In this document: piece after piece, positions 22,178 through 31,616 of the stretch
Position numbering within the stretch: the stretch's first letter is position 1
Layout of the letters: each line of letters starts with the position of its first letter
From: Tenodera sinensis
Taxonomy: Eukaryota > Arthropoda > Insecta > Mantodea > Mantidae
Direction of reading: 5' to 3'
Assembly: GCA_030765045.1 (NCBI GenBank)
Contig: CM060964.1
Coordinates: forward strand, 278,887,388-278,951,387
Length of the DNA: 64,000 bases
Program-made: the position numbers and the translations under genes
Notes under the pieces: model-generated
Databases searched by the model: none
What the model saw: only the letters and a program-made list of their open reading frames with translations
What the model was told of the DNA's origin: nothing

Positions 22178-22932
22178 GCAGTAGTAGTAGCCGTCGTAGC
22201 CGTCGTAGCCGTCGTAGCCGTCGTAGCCGTCGTAGCCGTCGTAGCCGTCGTAGCCGTCGTAGCCGTCGTAGCCGTCGTAGCCGTCGTAGCCGTCGTAGCC
22301 GTCGTAGCCGTCGTAGCCGTCGTAGCCGTCGTAGCCGTCGTAGCCGTCGTAGCCGTCGTAGCCGTCGTAGCCGTCGTAGCCGTCGTAGCCGTCGTAGCCG
22401 TCGTAGCCGTCGTAGCCGTCGTAGCCGTCGTAGCCGTCGTCGCAGTCGCAGTCGCAGTCGCAGTCGCAGTCGCAGTCGCAGTCGCAGTCGCAGTCGCAGT
22501 AGCAGTAGCAGTAGCAGTAGCAGTAGCAGTAGCAGTAGCAGTAGCAGTAGCAGTAGCAGTAGCAGTAGCAGTAGCAGTAGCAGTAGCAGTAGCAGTAGCA
22601 GTAGCAGTAGCAGTAGCAGTAGCAGTAGCAGTAGCAGTAGCAGTAGCAGTAGCAGTAGCAGTAGCAGTAGCAGTAGCAGTAGCAGTAGCAGTAGCAGTAG
22701 CAGTAGCAGTAGCAGTAGCAGTAGCAGTAGCAGTAGCAGTAGCAGTAGCAGTAGCAGTAGCAGTAGCAGTAGCAGTAGCAGTAGCAGTAGCAGTAGCAGT
22801 AGCAGTAGCAGTAGCAGTAGCAGTAGCAGTAGCAGTAGCAGTAGCAGTAGCAGTAGTAGTAGTAGTAGTAGCGGCGGTGGCGCCGGTAGCGGCGGTAGCG
22901 TCGGTGGCGGTGGTAGTAGTAGTAGTAGTAAT
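22178..22932. repeat. Three-tier trinucleotide-register satellite (9-mer, 6-mer, 6-mer)
   Basis: In order: a few GTA units; about 27 copies of the 9-mer GCCGTCGTA (22191-22438); about 10 copies of CAGTCG (22441-22500); about 60 copies of CAGTAG (22498-22857); a few TAG units; then mixed GGC/GGT/TAG triplets to 22932. All tiers keep one 3-base register, so several frames on both strands stay open (Ser-Arg, Tyr-Cys, Ala-Thr repeats). These are not genes. Confidence 0.97.
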
Positions 22933-23929
22933 CGTCATGCACTGTCGTACGTCTGCAAGTGGCTTCAATTCTTGCAAATTTTATGGACAAACTTTATAGT
23001 CTGGCAAGCCTGTCAAATTTGTTCCAAAGATTATATCCTGGCAAGCTTATATGCTCTTTGGCTGAGCTCAGAAGCAGTGTTGCCAATTTAGCTTTTTTTT
23101 TCACTAAATATAGCTTTTGTTTAAATTTCGTGTTAGAGTCAAAAAACTATTATTCCCGCCTAGCGGGAATTTTAACTTTTCTTGCATTAATAATATCTTT
23201 ATAAAAAATACAGTTATGCAGTATTAGGACACCCCTGAAGAAAATGAATCCATGGTAGTAGGTATATGACGCAATCTTCCAGCGATTGTTTTGTTAGAAG
23301 CACGAGATAAGAGCGATGAGGGAGCTGGGTTCCGTTTTCGTAACACAACTCGCTATTAAAACGTTAACTATGGTGGATAATAAAGTAGACGGAAAACACA
23401 TACTCTTTAACCCGAACACTTGAGATATCGAATAAACAATAACAACCTATTCAGCATGCACTGGAGAGATTTCTCTATCCTACTTCCCTCATAGTAATTG
23501 CCTCTAGCACAGATATTGGTGTTTCCGGTACTTTAGTTAGGCTACTCGCTATGTGTTTATGCTTCTCACTTCTGCTTATACTGGTAGTAAACTTTGAGTG
23601 CATGTGTTTGTTATTTAAAATATGTATGTTTATCCCATGGAGACTTATTGCTGATTGTCTTTTTTAGTTCCTGTTTCCTCCTAGCATAACAGATGCAGGT
23701 GGCCTGTGTTTGGTTCAAGAAATTATATAATTATTTACAGTAACTTAAAACCTAAAGTAACTTTTCAGTTGCGTTGTTCCCGTCCCCTTCATTACGATCT
23801 CTCATCTCGGTGGGCTACAAGTGCAAGTAGTGCACTGAAAACGGGTGTAGTCGGTTCATATATGATTCTGTGGTTCATAATATTTAGTCATTGTGTTAAC
23901 TGTTATTCTACACTTTTATTGTTACAAAC

Positions 23930-24427
23930 GACTTCGTATTCGTCTGAAAGGCCTCCAAAATATCAACAGCATTTTCGAAAGAAGTGGCTTAGTAGCCCTG
24001 CTTTTAAGGACTGGCTTTTAGAAGTGCCGAGTGATAAAGATAAAGTTAAATGCAAATTTTTTAAAGCTATTTTTAACGCAAAACGCAATGATCTTATGCA
24101 GCATGCTAAAACTAAAAAGCATTTAGCATCATCTAGTGCATTTAGCTCTTCAAGAAGGTTGGACCAATTTATTAGCTTAAGTAGAGATACTGAGAAGTTA
24201 CGAGATGCTGAAACTTCTCTCACACTTTTTGTTGCGTGTCATTCATCACTATTAAGTATTCACGACCTTGGTGAACTTTGCAAATCTATGTTTAGTGACA
24301 GTCCAACTGCGGCAAATACTCAGTTGCACAGGACAAAATGTAGTGCGTTGGTGAACTTTGTTTTAGGTCTACTAGCTGGTAGATATATGGACTGGGTTGT
24401 ATAGTATACTTATTGACGAGTCAAACG
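23930..24427 (+). pseudogene. hAT transposase, N-terminal segment with BED-like zinc finger remnant
   Basis: SSERPPKYQQHFRKKWL leads into FKDWLLEVPSDKDKVKC and CKFFKAIFNAKRNDLMQH, then TKKHLASS. This is the BED-type DNA-binding finger of hAT transposases. The family normally has C-x2-C; here the second Cys is replaced by Phe, so the finger is damaged. LDQFISLSRDTEKLRDAE and FVACHSSLLSIHDLGELCK follow. After LLAGRYMDWVV a one-base shift leads to YSILIDESN, the start of the catalytic RNase H-like core with its first Asp. The gene is interrupted there by the ORF1-only element and continues at 26933. Confidence 0.82.
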
Positions 24428-24811
24428 GCATCAGTTTGACACTCAGCGAGTGGTGAGCCAACGTTCAGCCAGTCAGCTTCGTTCTCCACGTCTTCAACGG
24501 CAGATGTTCAGGCAGGGATTGGGCACACCAACACCGGCAAGCTAGACTTCGAGAGTACGAAAGCGAGAAGTGCACTCTCAAGACACTTGGCAAGCAAGTG
24601 GAGAGTGCAATAATACATCAGTCCGCGCCCCGTCCACGAAACCCCTACCTTACCCCTCCTTGTGGTGAGGTTTGTGTACCTGCTGGGCCAGTCTCAGTAG
24701 CCAACAGACGAAAGTCTGGTAGTCCGCAGGGACTACACATAGGCGTAGTACACACAAACCGCGCTTCTTAGCAGCCACATCCATCACACCAAATTTCTCC
24801 GGCCAAAGAAG

Positions 24812-26485
24812 ATGCCAAAGCGTCTCTCCAAGGCCAAGCCACCTAAACCCCCTGATCCTAAAACCGACCGCAGTCGCGTCCTGACAAAGAATACCAGGTC
24901 TACGACAATACAAATACAAGCTTCACCACCATCTACCAGTGACACACAAACACGACACTCACCTACTCCGACAAGCTATGCCCAAACACAAGACACAAGA
25001 ACACGACAAACACCAGTGAGCTATGCTCAAACACAAAACACACAAACAGCACCAAGACAGTCACATGTGAACTATGATCAACCTACACCATCAACAAGCA
25101 AGGCACACACACAAAACTACGCAAGACAACGCACACACTCAGTCAGCTCCAGCTGCAGCAGCGTATATTCCCAAGCACCTGACAACATCAGCCATGACTC
25201 TGACTCAAGCATAGAGTCTACAACACAACTGGGATACAGGATCAACACACTCTTTGACGGCGCAAACACCAACACACACCACACTCCAACAACATACATA
25301 CCACCTACACCACACGGATACTTCACAATTTACGTAGTAAACTGCGACCCTGCAAAACAAAACGAAAACGCGTGGCTCATTAGAAGCCTAATGACGAAGA
25401 CTCACCTAGACACAGACACACTCTACAGAGCCCAACGTTTACACAGAAACACCTACGCACTTACCTTCAGAAACCAACAACAGGCTGTGACCTTTACCCA
25501 AACAATCCCAATACACAACTTCGGCAAGTACGCACACTATGCCAATAACCAACCTCAGAACAAACCAACACAAAATCCAGACACAATACAAAGACCAAGA
25601 AAAACCCTCACAGCCGTGATAAAGGGAATACCATACGACATAACAGACGATGACATACTCCACAGCATTCAGGAAACTTACCCACAAATTTCACGTGTCT
25701 CACGCATAATTAGCCAAAATAGACAAACTCCACTGGTACGAATCTTTAGTACCTGTGTCGCAACAATCAACACAATTTTAAAAGAAGGCGCAATAATTGA
25801 AAAACAGATCTTCCACGCAGAACCCTCAAGACACACAGACAGACATGTACCGTGCCGACAGTGCCAACAATACGGACATAACGAAGATCGATGCGCACAA
25901 CAACCGACTTGCTTCCATTGCGGACACAACACCGACACAAGACGATGCAATCATCCCATAAGACACAATACCCCATACTGCTCCACCTGCCGACAAAATG
26001 GGCACTAAACCGGGCAAGTGAAATGCCCGATGTACCCCAGACAACCACCCACACTTCCCGAACACACTGCGAAAACCCACATTTTCCCACACAACATCCC
26101 AACACCACCAAAACCACAACACGTGACTGACTGGCCCAAAATAAACTTCCCCAAAATCCCAAGGACAAAAACGGACATGACGCCAAATGAAACCATTGGA
26201 ACATTTAAACACGTAATAGGACATAAAGAACAGCAAATAAAATCACTACAAGAACAAATCACACACATTCAAGAAAACATCACAAAGTACATCCGACAAA
26301 TCACGAACACCACAATAACACAAATCCTAAGTACACTCATTCCACCAATTTATGACATAACTCCACCAGCACAAAGACCCAGATTCCTACACAACTTAAC
26401 ACAAACAGCACAAAAGACCTTGAAAAAAGCTGTCCACACAACCAGAGTTGGCAACCAACTTGCCATCTTTATAGACGACAGATAA
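24812..26485 (+). pseudogene. Gag-like ORF1 with zinc knuckles, one in-frame stop
   Basis: Starts MPKRLSKAKPPKPPDPK. A 130-residue low-complexity Ser/Thr/Gln-rich N-terminal part follows, then GYFTIYVVNCDPAKQNE and ALTFRNQQQAVTFTQ (first RRM-like gag domain). TLTAVIKGIPYDITDDDIL and ISRVSRIISQNRQTPLVRIF form a second. The zinc knuckles are CRQCQQYGHNEDRC, CFHCGHNTDTRRC and CSTCRQNGH. A TAA at 26006-26008 lies inside the third knuckle, but the same frame continues for 158 more codons (KCPMYPRQPPTLPE to GNQLAIFIDDR). The continuation includes a helical segment (HKEQQIKSLQEQITHIQENI). So the original protein was about 558 residues and has a single nonsense change. This is a Jockey/HeT-A-like Gag layout; the family cannot be fixed further by eye. 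Confidence 0.85.
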
Positions 26486-26874
26486 AAACATACAATCACA
26501 CAACAAACTATAATAAAGAACACAAACACACAGTAAACAAAAACACACAGTAAACATAAACACACACAAACACACACACTATACATACACAAACACAAAC
26601 ACACACACTTTTATAACCTAACATACAAAACAACACAACTAATATAAAAAATTACATATGAGCCGGGGCAGCAACAACAAACAAAAAACTTACAGAGGGC
26701 AGAAGCCACCTTCATGCAGCTGGGGACGACAACACACACACAAACAAACATAAACAAATACATAAGCCACATCACTACAATCAAAACATTACACACACAC
26801 GCCAGGAAGATTCTCCCACACGACAAACAATAATACCAAGACGAGGCTGAAGAGGGACTGTCCCTAAACAGCCT

Positions 26875-26896
26875 GGGCATGTTGTAAAACATGCCC
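26875..26896 (+). other. Perfect 9-bp stem-loop in the 3' UTR of the ORF1-only element
   Basis: GGGCATGTT, loop GTAA, then AACATGCCC, 29 bp upstream of the CATTT tail. A GNRA-like tetraloop (GTAA = GUAA in RNA) closes a GC-clamped stem. Such 3' structures are commonly what a LINE reverse transcriptase recognises. Confidence 0.85.
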
Positions 26897-26932
26897 GAAT
26901 TACCTTTTTTCATTTCATTTCATTTGCATCAG

Positions 26933-28332
26933 CGTTAGCAAAATTTTGGGGATTGCAATAGTGTATTTTAGTCTTAGGAACAGTGGGTTAATTTCTACAT
27001 TTCTAGCTTTTTCTGAGCTACAATCTTGCGACTCTGAGTCAATCGCTGCCTGTGTTTTGAAAACATTGCGTGAGAAAGGGTAAAACATAAAGAATTTAAA
27101 GGGTATCGGCGTTGATAATGCTGCTGTTATGACAGACATCAACAATGGAGTTTGCAATAGATTGCGCAGAGAATGCCCAGGGCTCATAATGATAAGCTGC
27201 GTGTGCCATTCTTTGCATCTGGCAATCTCTTCCGCTGCTCAATGTCTTCCTACAAACCTGGATTTTCTCATACGCAAAACCTACAATTGGTTTACCCACT
27301 CGGCTTTACGTCAGAGTCAATATATGACTTTGTATGCTGCTATTAACGATGGTCATCAACCTCACAGAATTCTTCAAGTGTGTCAGACCCGGTGGCTTTC
27401 AATAGAAAGTGCTGTTGTCAAATTACTTGATCAATGGCTTCAACTCAAGACTATGTTTAGCATAGCCAAATCAAGAGAGAGAGAGAGAGACTATTCTGCC
27501 TCACTCTTGTATGCTATGTATGTTGATGAAAAAAAATCATTCATTTCTCCTATTCATTCGACCAATACTGAGCTACATTGAAAGGGTTGTTAAATCATTT
27601 GAATCGCAAGTGGCAGATCCGTGTAAATTATTAGAAGATTTAGTACTTTTGGTAGAGAGTATGGCAAGAAAATTTGTACTTCCAACTTTCAAAGAAGACT
27701 TCCTTACTGATAACCTTGAGAAATATGTGGACTGACTTGCCTATTTAGACTATGAAGCGGAGGAGAAACTTCGGGGTTTAGAATTACCTCCTGACGACGA
27801 AACGGATTTTAGCAAGCGGTGTATCACCTTTTTGTTGAAGCTACGTTGTAAATATCAGGCAAGACTTCCCGATAATGTCAACATTTTAAGAAAAGTATCC
27901 ATCTTGTCGGTTGAAAATTCTTTGCGAGTAGTGAAAGAGTCCCTTATTCCAGTCATAAAATATTTAAATATTCCTCCTGAAAAAAATCACTAAAGCAGAA
28001 TTTCAGTGAAAGAAACTTAATTACTGTTAACCTGGAAGGAAACTTGACAGACACTGTGTTTCTGGCATGAGGTGGCAAGTTATAAAGATGCATCGATTGT
28101 TGATCCCTTTCAAGAGCTAGCTGACGTTGCTGGCACTACCTTGGTCCAATGCCATAGAGATAGAGACGCTTTTTAGCATGATGAACATGAAAACCAAACC
28201 CCGTAATAGAATGGGAACACAAATGTTAAATTCAATTACAGCAATCAGGCCAGGACTTCGTCGGATGGGAAAGTGTTGTAAAAATTATCAGTTTCCCCCC
28301 GAAGTATTAAATAAAATAGGGACATTGGCTTC
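26933..28332 (+). pseudogene. hAT transposase, catalytic core and dimerisation segment
   Basis: Directly continues the frame broken at 24427: ISVSKILGIAIVYFSLRNS, LREKG then an in-frame stop, NLKGIGVDNAAVMTDINNG (with the conserved DNA.VM motif), CVCHSLHLAISSAAQ (C..H.L.L), RWLSIESAVVKLLDQW (the R-W motif). It ends in LALPWSNAIEIETLFSMMN with RNRMGTQMLNSITAIRPGLRR, the hAT C-terminal dimerisation block. Frameshifts occur near 27535, and a stop follows KYVD near 27735. The frame is interrupted a second time at 28333-28336, where the LTR element inserted, and ends at 30907-31020. Confidence 0.88.
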
Positions 28333-28336
28333 GTAT

Positions 28337-28835
28337 TGTCACCGCGCCCGCCGCATCTAATTGCCGACAACCGTAGTGTCACGCATCGCATTATTGTCGG
28401 CACTACCGCAAAGGAGCCGAAGGAAAGAGACAGAGCATGGCCGCATTGTTGGGGCGCTTGCCGAAAGAGAGAAAAGGATAGAGGCTAATGGAATCTTCTA
28501 CTTTGTATTTCACCGCAAAATAACTGAGCTTTCCCGAACTTTCCAATATAGTGCCTGGGAGATATAAATAGCGGTAAAGTGCGACAGCAGGCAGTCAGAC
28601 GTATGTGAAGGTTGAGTAGTCGTGCCGACGGAGACGGACAGACGATGTGAAGAGTTGTGCCGACGGAGAAGAGTTAGTTCTTTGTGTTACGAGTTCGGAG
28701 CCGTGCTGTTGGAGAAGGAAAAGACTTTCTAGTTGTTGCAACGAGTGTACAAAGTTACTGTTTACGGAAATAAAAGTGTTTCTTTATCTCGACTACATCT
28801 GTCTACTTTACTTCACACAACACCGCAAAGTCACA
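28337..28835 (+). repeat. 5' LTR
   Basis: Starts TGTCACCGCG and ends AGTCACA. Contains a TATA box (TATAAATA, 28563-28570) and an AATAAA signal (28769-28774), in the expected order for U3, R and U5. Confidence 0.94.
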
Positions 28836-28836
28836 C

Positions 28837-28857
28837 TGGTGTCAGAAGTGGGATTCG
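28837..28857 (+). other. Primer-binding site, tRNA-Leu type
   Basis: Begins TGGTGTCAGAAGTGGGAT one base after the LTR. It is complementary to the CCA end, acceptor and T arm expected of a eukaryotic tRNA-Leu. The tRNA assignment is from memory of tRNA 3' ends and should be checked. Confidence 0.75.
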
Positions 28858-28914
28858 TCGAATTGCTTCTAGTTTCGTTACATCGTCGTTAGAAGTTGCA
28901 ACGTTAGAACCAAG

Positions 28915-30594
28915 ATGGAGGGAGATTCGGAAACCAGGATGATGGCAATGATGAAAGAATTATTCGCCGAAATGAAGACAGAAATGTCCAAGATGAAGAC
29001 GGCAAACAACAACCTCGCTGCCAAAATGAAGACGAGAAACGACAACCTCGCTGCCCAGCTGAAAGAGATGAAGACGGAGCTATCGGCGAAAATTGACGGC
29101 GAACTGACTGGCGTGATGAAAGACGTGGAAGAACTCGGCGAAAAGGTGGAAGACCTCTGCCAGCATGCGGACATCGTGGAGGACGACGGAGAACGTCTTG
29201 GCGCCCTGGTAGTAAGAGTTGACGAGAGCGTCAAAGTACTGGATGCCAGGGGCAGACGGAATAGCGCGGAGCCGGAGAGGGAGCACCTAGTGGCCGAGGC
29301 GACAGTTGCGCCCGTTTCGGATGATATGAGGGAAGACGTGGAACAACTCGGCGAACTGATTGGCGTGACGGAAGACGTGGAACAACTCGGCGAACTGATT
29401 GGCGTGAGGGAAGACGTGGAACCACTCGGCGAACTGATTGGCGTGACGGAAGACGTGGAACAACTCGGCGAACTGATTAGCATGACGGAAGACGTGGAAC
29501 AACTCGGCGAACTGATTGGCGTGACGGAAGACGTGGAAGAACTCGGCGAAAAGGTGGAAGACCTCTGCCAGCATGTGGACGTCGTGGAGGACAACGGGGA
29601 ACGTCTTGGCGCCCTGGTAGTAAGAGTTGACGAGAGCGTCAAAGTACTGGATGCCAGGGGCAGACGGAATAGCGCGGACCCGGGGAGGGAGCACCTAGTG
29701 GCCGAGGCGACAGTTGCGCCTGTTTCAGATGACGAAAGTGTACGTCTCGGGGAAGACAAAGGGGCAGTTCAGGGACGTCGTCGAGGATCCTCTGGAGGAG
29801 TGTGTCGGGTACGTAACCAACCAGGATATGACGTGGAGGACGATCGGCAGGGAAGCGCACAAGCAAACGAGCAACACGCGAGAACCGACTTGGCGTGTGA
29901 CATGGGGGGACCGTCGGAGCCATCTAATCACCTGACGCATAGTGCCGTGAACGGAAGAATGGTGGACATCATCTTGGACGGCAGGATGCAGGAGAGGCCG
30001 TGCCGAGCACGAGTGAACACGAGTGCAGCGGTGGACGCGACTCGCGCGGATGTGGCGGGGTTTGTTGCAGGACCCATCGGAAGCAAGGTGGCTGCGAAGG
30101 TGCGCCAGAGAGGTCGGCGGACATGGTACCCAGTGAGCCGTTTCCGAGTGCGCAGGATGGCCCGTCAACACACCAGGAAGAAGGGCAACTGGACGAGGGA
30201 CCGTCAAGACCGGCGGTACTGTTGCAGAATTTCGAAGCAGGATGGCATACATCGTCCTACCCGGACCAAGGGACACTATCCAACAGCGATACCTAGGATC
30301 GTGCCTCCTGGAGAAGAGGTTCGATGGGTTAGTCCACCGGGGCGCAAGGGAGATGCCGCAGTGATAGTGCTGGTCGGGACGACCAGCTCTGAGGAGGGAG
30401 CAGTGTCACCGCGCCCGCCGCATCTAATTGCCGACAACCGTAGTGTCACGCATCGCATTATTGTCGGCACTACCGCAAAGGAGCCGAAGGAAAGAGACAG
30501 AGCATGGCCGCATTGTTGGGGCGCTTGCCGAAAGAGAGAAAAGGATAGAGGCTACTGGAATCTTCTACTTTGTATTTCACCGCAAAATAACTGA
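28915..30594 (+). CDS. Gag-like coiled-coil protein with internal coding minisatellite
   Basis: An open frame of 559 codons from ATG at 28915, reading into the 3' LTR. Residues 1-60 are Met/Lys/Glu-rich and coiled-coil-like (MMKELFAEMKTEMSKMK, AKMKTRNDNLAAQLKEM). Then come a long block (ELGEKVEDLCQH, GERLGALVVRVDESVKVLD, EHLVAEATVAPVSDD) and about six copies of a 15-residue unit like TEDVEQLGELIGV (29325-29550). After these the same long block is repeated (29530-29730). The second half (from about residue 290) is Arg/Gly-rich with no recognisable protease, RT or integrase motif. It may be a deletion joint between gag and the end of pol, since overlapping frames are also open there. The reading through the polypurine tract suggests the natural end of the protein is lost. 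I would not assign an enzymatic role. Confidence 0.6.
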   Translation: MEGDSETRMMAMMKELFAEMKTEMSKMKTANNNLAAKMKTRNDNLAAQLKEMKTELSAKIDGELTGVMKDVEELGEKVEDLCQHADIVEDDGERLGALVVRVDESVKVLDARGRRNSAEPEREHLVAEATVAPVSDDMREDVEQLGELIGVTEDVEQLGELIGVREDVEPLGELIGVTEDVEQLGELISMTEDVEQLGELIGVTEDVEELGEKVEDLCQHVDVVEDNGERLGALVVRVDESVKVLDARGRRNSADPGREHLVAEATVAPVSDDESVRLGEDKGAVQGRRRGSSGGVCRVRNQPGYDVEDDRQGSAQANEQHARTDLACDMGGPSEPSNHLTHSAVNGRMVDIILDGRMQERPCRARVNTSAAVDATRADVAGFVAGPIGSKVAAKVRQRGRRTWYPVSRFRVRRMARQHTRKKGNWTRDRQDRRYCCRISKQDGIHRPTRTKGHYPTAIPRIVPPGEEVRWVSPPGRKGDAAVIVLVGTTSSEEGAVSPRPPHLIADNRSVTHRIIVGTTAKEPKERDRAWPHCWGACRKREKDRGYWNLLLCISPQNN

Positions 30595-30902
30595 GCTTTC
30601 CCGAACTTTCCAATATAGTGCCTGGGAGATATAAATAGCGGTAAAGTGCGACAGCAGGCAGTCAGACGTATGTGAAGGTTGAGTAGTCGTGCCGACGGAG
30701 ACGGACAGACGATGTGAAGAGTTGTGCCGACGGAGAAGAGTTAGTTCTTTGCGTTACGAGTTCGGAGCCGTGCTGTTGGAGAAGGAAAAGACTTTCTAGT
30801 TGTTGCAACGAGTGTACAAAGTTACTGTTTACGGAAATAAAAGTGTTTCTTTATCTCGACTACATCTGTCTACTTTACTTCACACCCACACCAAAAGTCA
30901 CA
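30404..30902 (+). repeat. 3' LTR
   Basis: 499 bp, nearly identical to the 5' LTR, including the TATAAATA and AATAAA signals. Followed by the TSD GTAT and then by resumed hAT coding sequence. Confidence 0.94.
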
Positions 30903-30906
30903 GTAT

Positions 30907-31020
30907 AGTAGTGGTTCGAGTGATGACACACCAAATACTTCACAAACACCAGAGGAACATTTCCCTGAAATTCACGAAATCGACCCCGATGATGCACAGG
31001 AAGTGCAGCTCCACTTCTAA
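30907..31020 (+). pseudogene. hAT transposase, C-terminal tail
   Basis: Once the LTR element and one GTAT are removed, the hAT frame continues here as an acidic tail (SSGSSDDTPNTSQTPEEHF, then EIDPDDAQEVQLHF) and ends at TAA 31018-31020. About 317 bp of non-coding DNA then leads to the right terminal inverted repeat. Confidence 0.8.
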
Positions 31021-31616
31021 ACGAGGTAATGTAGGAATGTCATTCGTTATTAACATAAAGCTAAATGAAGTAGTAGTATATATTGCATAGATTAGATTAA
31101 ATTGGATTGCGTTCAGCGAGTTCACAAGTAGCCATGGAGGCCGATGAACATTGAATATGTCAATAACGTACGTAACACTACTTTATAATTTGTTACAGAA
31201 TATTGATAACTAATAATCACAGCTAAATAAATCGTTAGCTTTTTTTCTAGATTTTTTCCTCAGTTCATATTTAGGCATTTTGGCTTATTTTGAACGACGA
31301 TCTAGCTGATCTCTTAGAGTATGGGTTGGCAACACTGCTCAGAAGCAAGGCAGTTCTCAAGGCAGTTCTCTAAACTAGGTTCAGTCTTAGGTTTGTCCAC
31401 GTCAAAACAAACCCATGTGACCAGTGCACCGTGGTACAACAGGGTAGCAATGCGTGTAGGGAAGTAGTCCCATCCTAGTAATCTGAGTTTAGAATGAATT
31501 TATCGTTTAAATGATGTAATATTCTACACAAATACCTAAGAGGTTAATTAACGCTGATGTCTACTGATAAACAGAGCTACAAGTTCCAACATGCAACTCG
31601 TGGAATTACCTGAAAT

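Larger units (their letters stand above)
24435..26925 (+). mobile_element. ORF1-only non-LTR retrotransposon, complete, 2491 bp
   Basis: The TSD GCATCAG lies at 24428-24434 and 26926-26932. The element has a 377-bp leader, one gag-like ORF (24812-26485), a 440-bp 3' UTR with a perfect hairpin (26875-26896) and a 3' tail of three CATTT units. There is no endonuclease or reverse transcriptase and no room for them. Both ends appear intact because the TSDs flank them directly. The sense strand is strikingly A/C-rich. It must have been mobilised in trans by another LINE. Confidence 0.88.
28337..30902 (+). mobile_element. Non-autonomous LTR retrotransposon, complete, 2566 bp
   Basis: Two 499-bp LTRs (28337-28835 and 30404-30902), each TG...CA. 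The TSD is GTAT (28333-28336 and 30903-30906). A primer-binding site is at 28837-28857 and a purine-rich tract at 30391-30403 precedes the 3' LTR. The LTRs differ at only a handful of positions, mostly in their last 25 bp, so the insertion is recent. The interior is only 1.57 kb and holds one gag-like ORF; protease, RT and integrase are absent, so it depends on a relative for movement. Confidence 0.95.
23075..31337 (+). mobile_element. hAT DNA transposon (8.3 kb with two nested retroelements)
   Basis: Bounded by the 8-bp TSD CTCAGAAG (23067-23074 and 31338-31345). Terminal inverted repeats are CAGTGTTGCCAA at the left and its reverse complement at the right. The transposase gene (plus strand) is split by a non-LTR element at 24435-26925 and an LTR element at 28337-30902, each with its own TSD. 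Removing both leaves about 3.2 kb, a normal size for an autonomous hAT. Confidence 0.95.

Noticed and set aside
22191..22438. CRISPR-like regular repeat
   Set aside because: Direct 9-bp tandem repeats without spacers in a eukaryotic context; plain satellite.
22025..23091. 300-400 codon open frames (Ser-Arg, Ala-Thr and Tyr-Cys repeats) on both strands
   Set aside because: They exist only because the 3-base-register satellite contains no stop in those frames; flanks show no gene.
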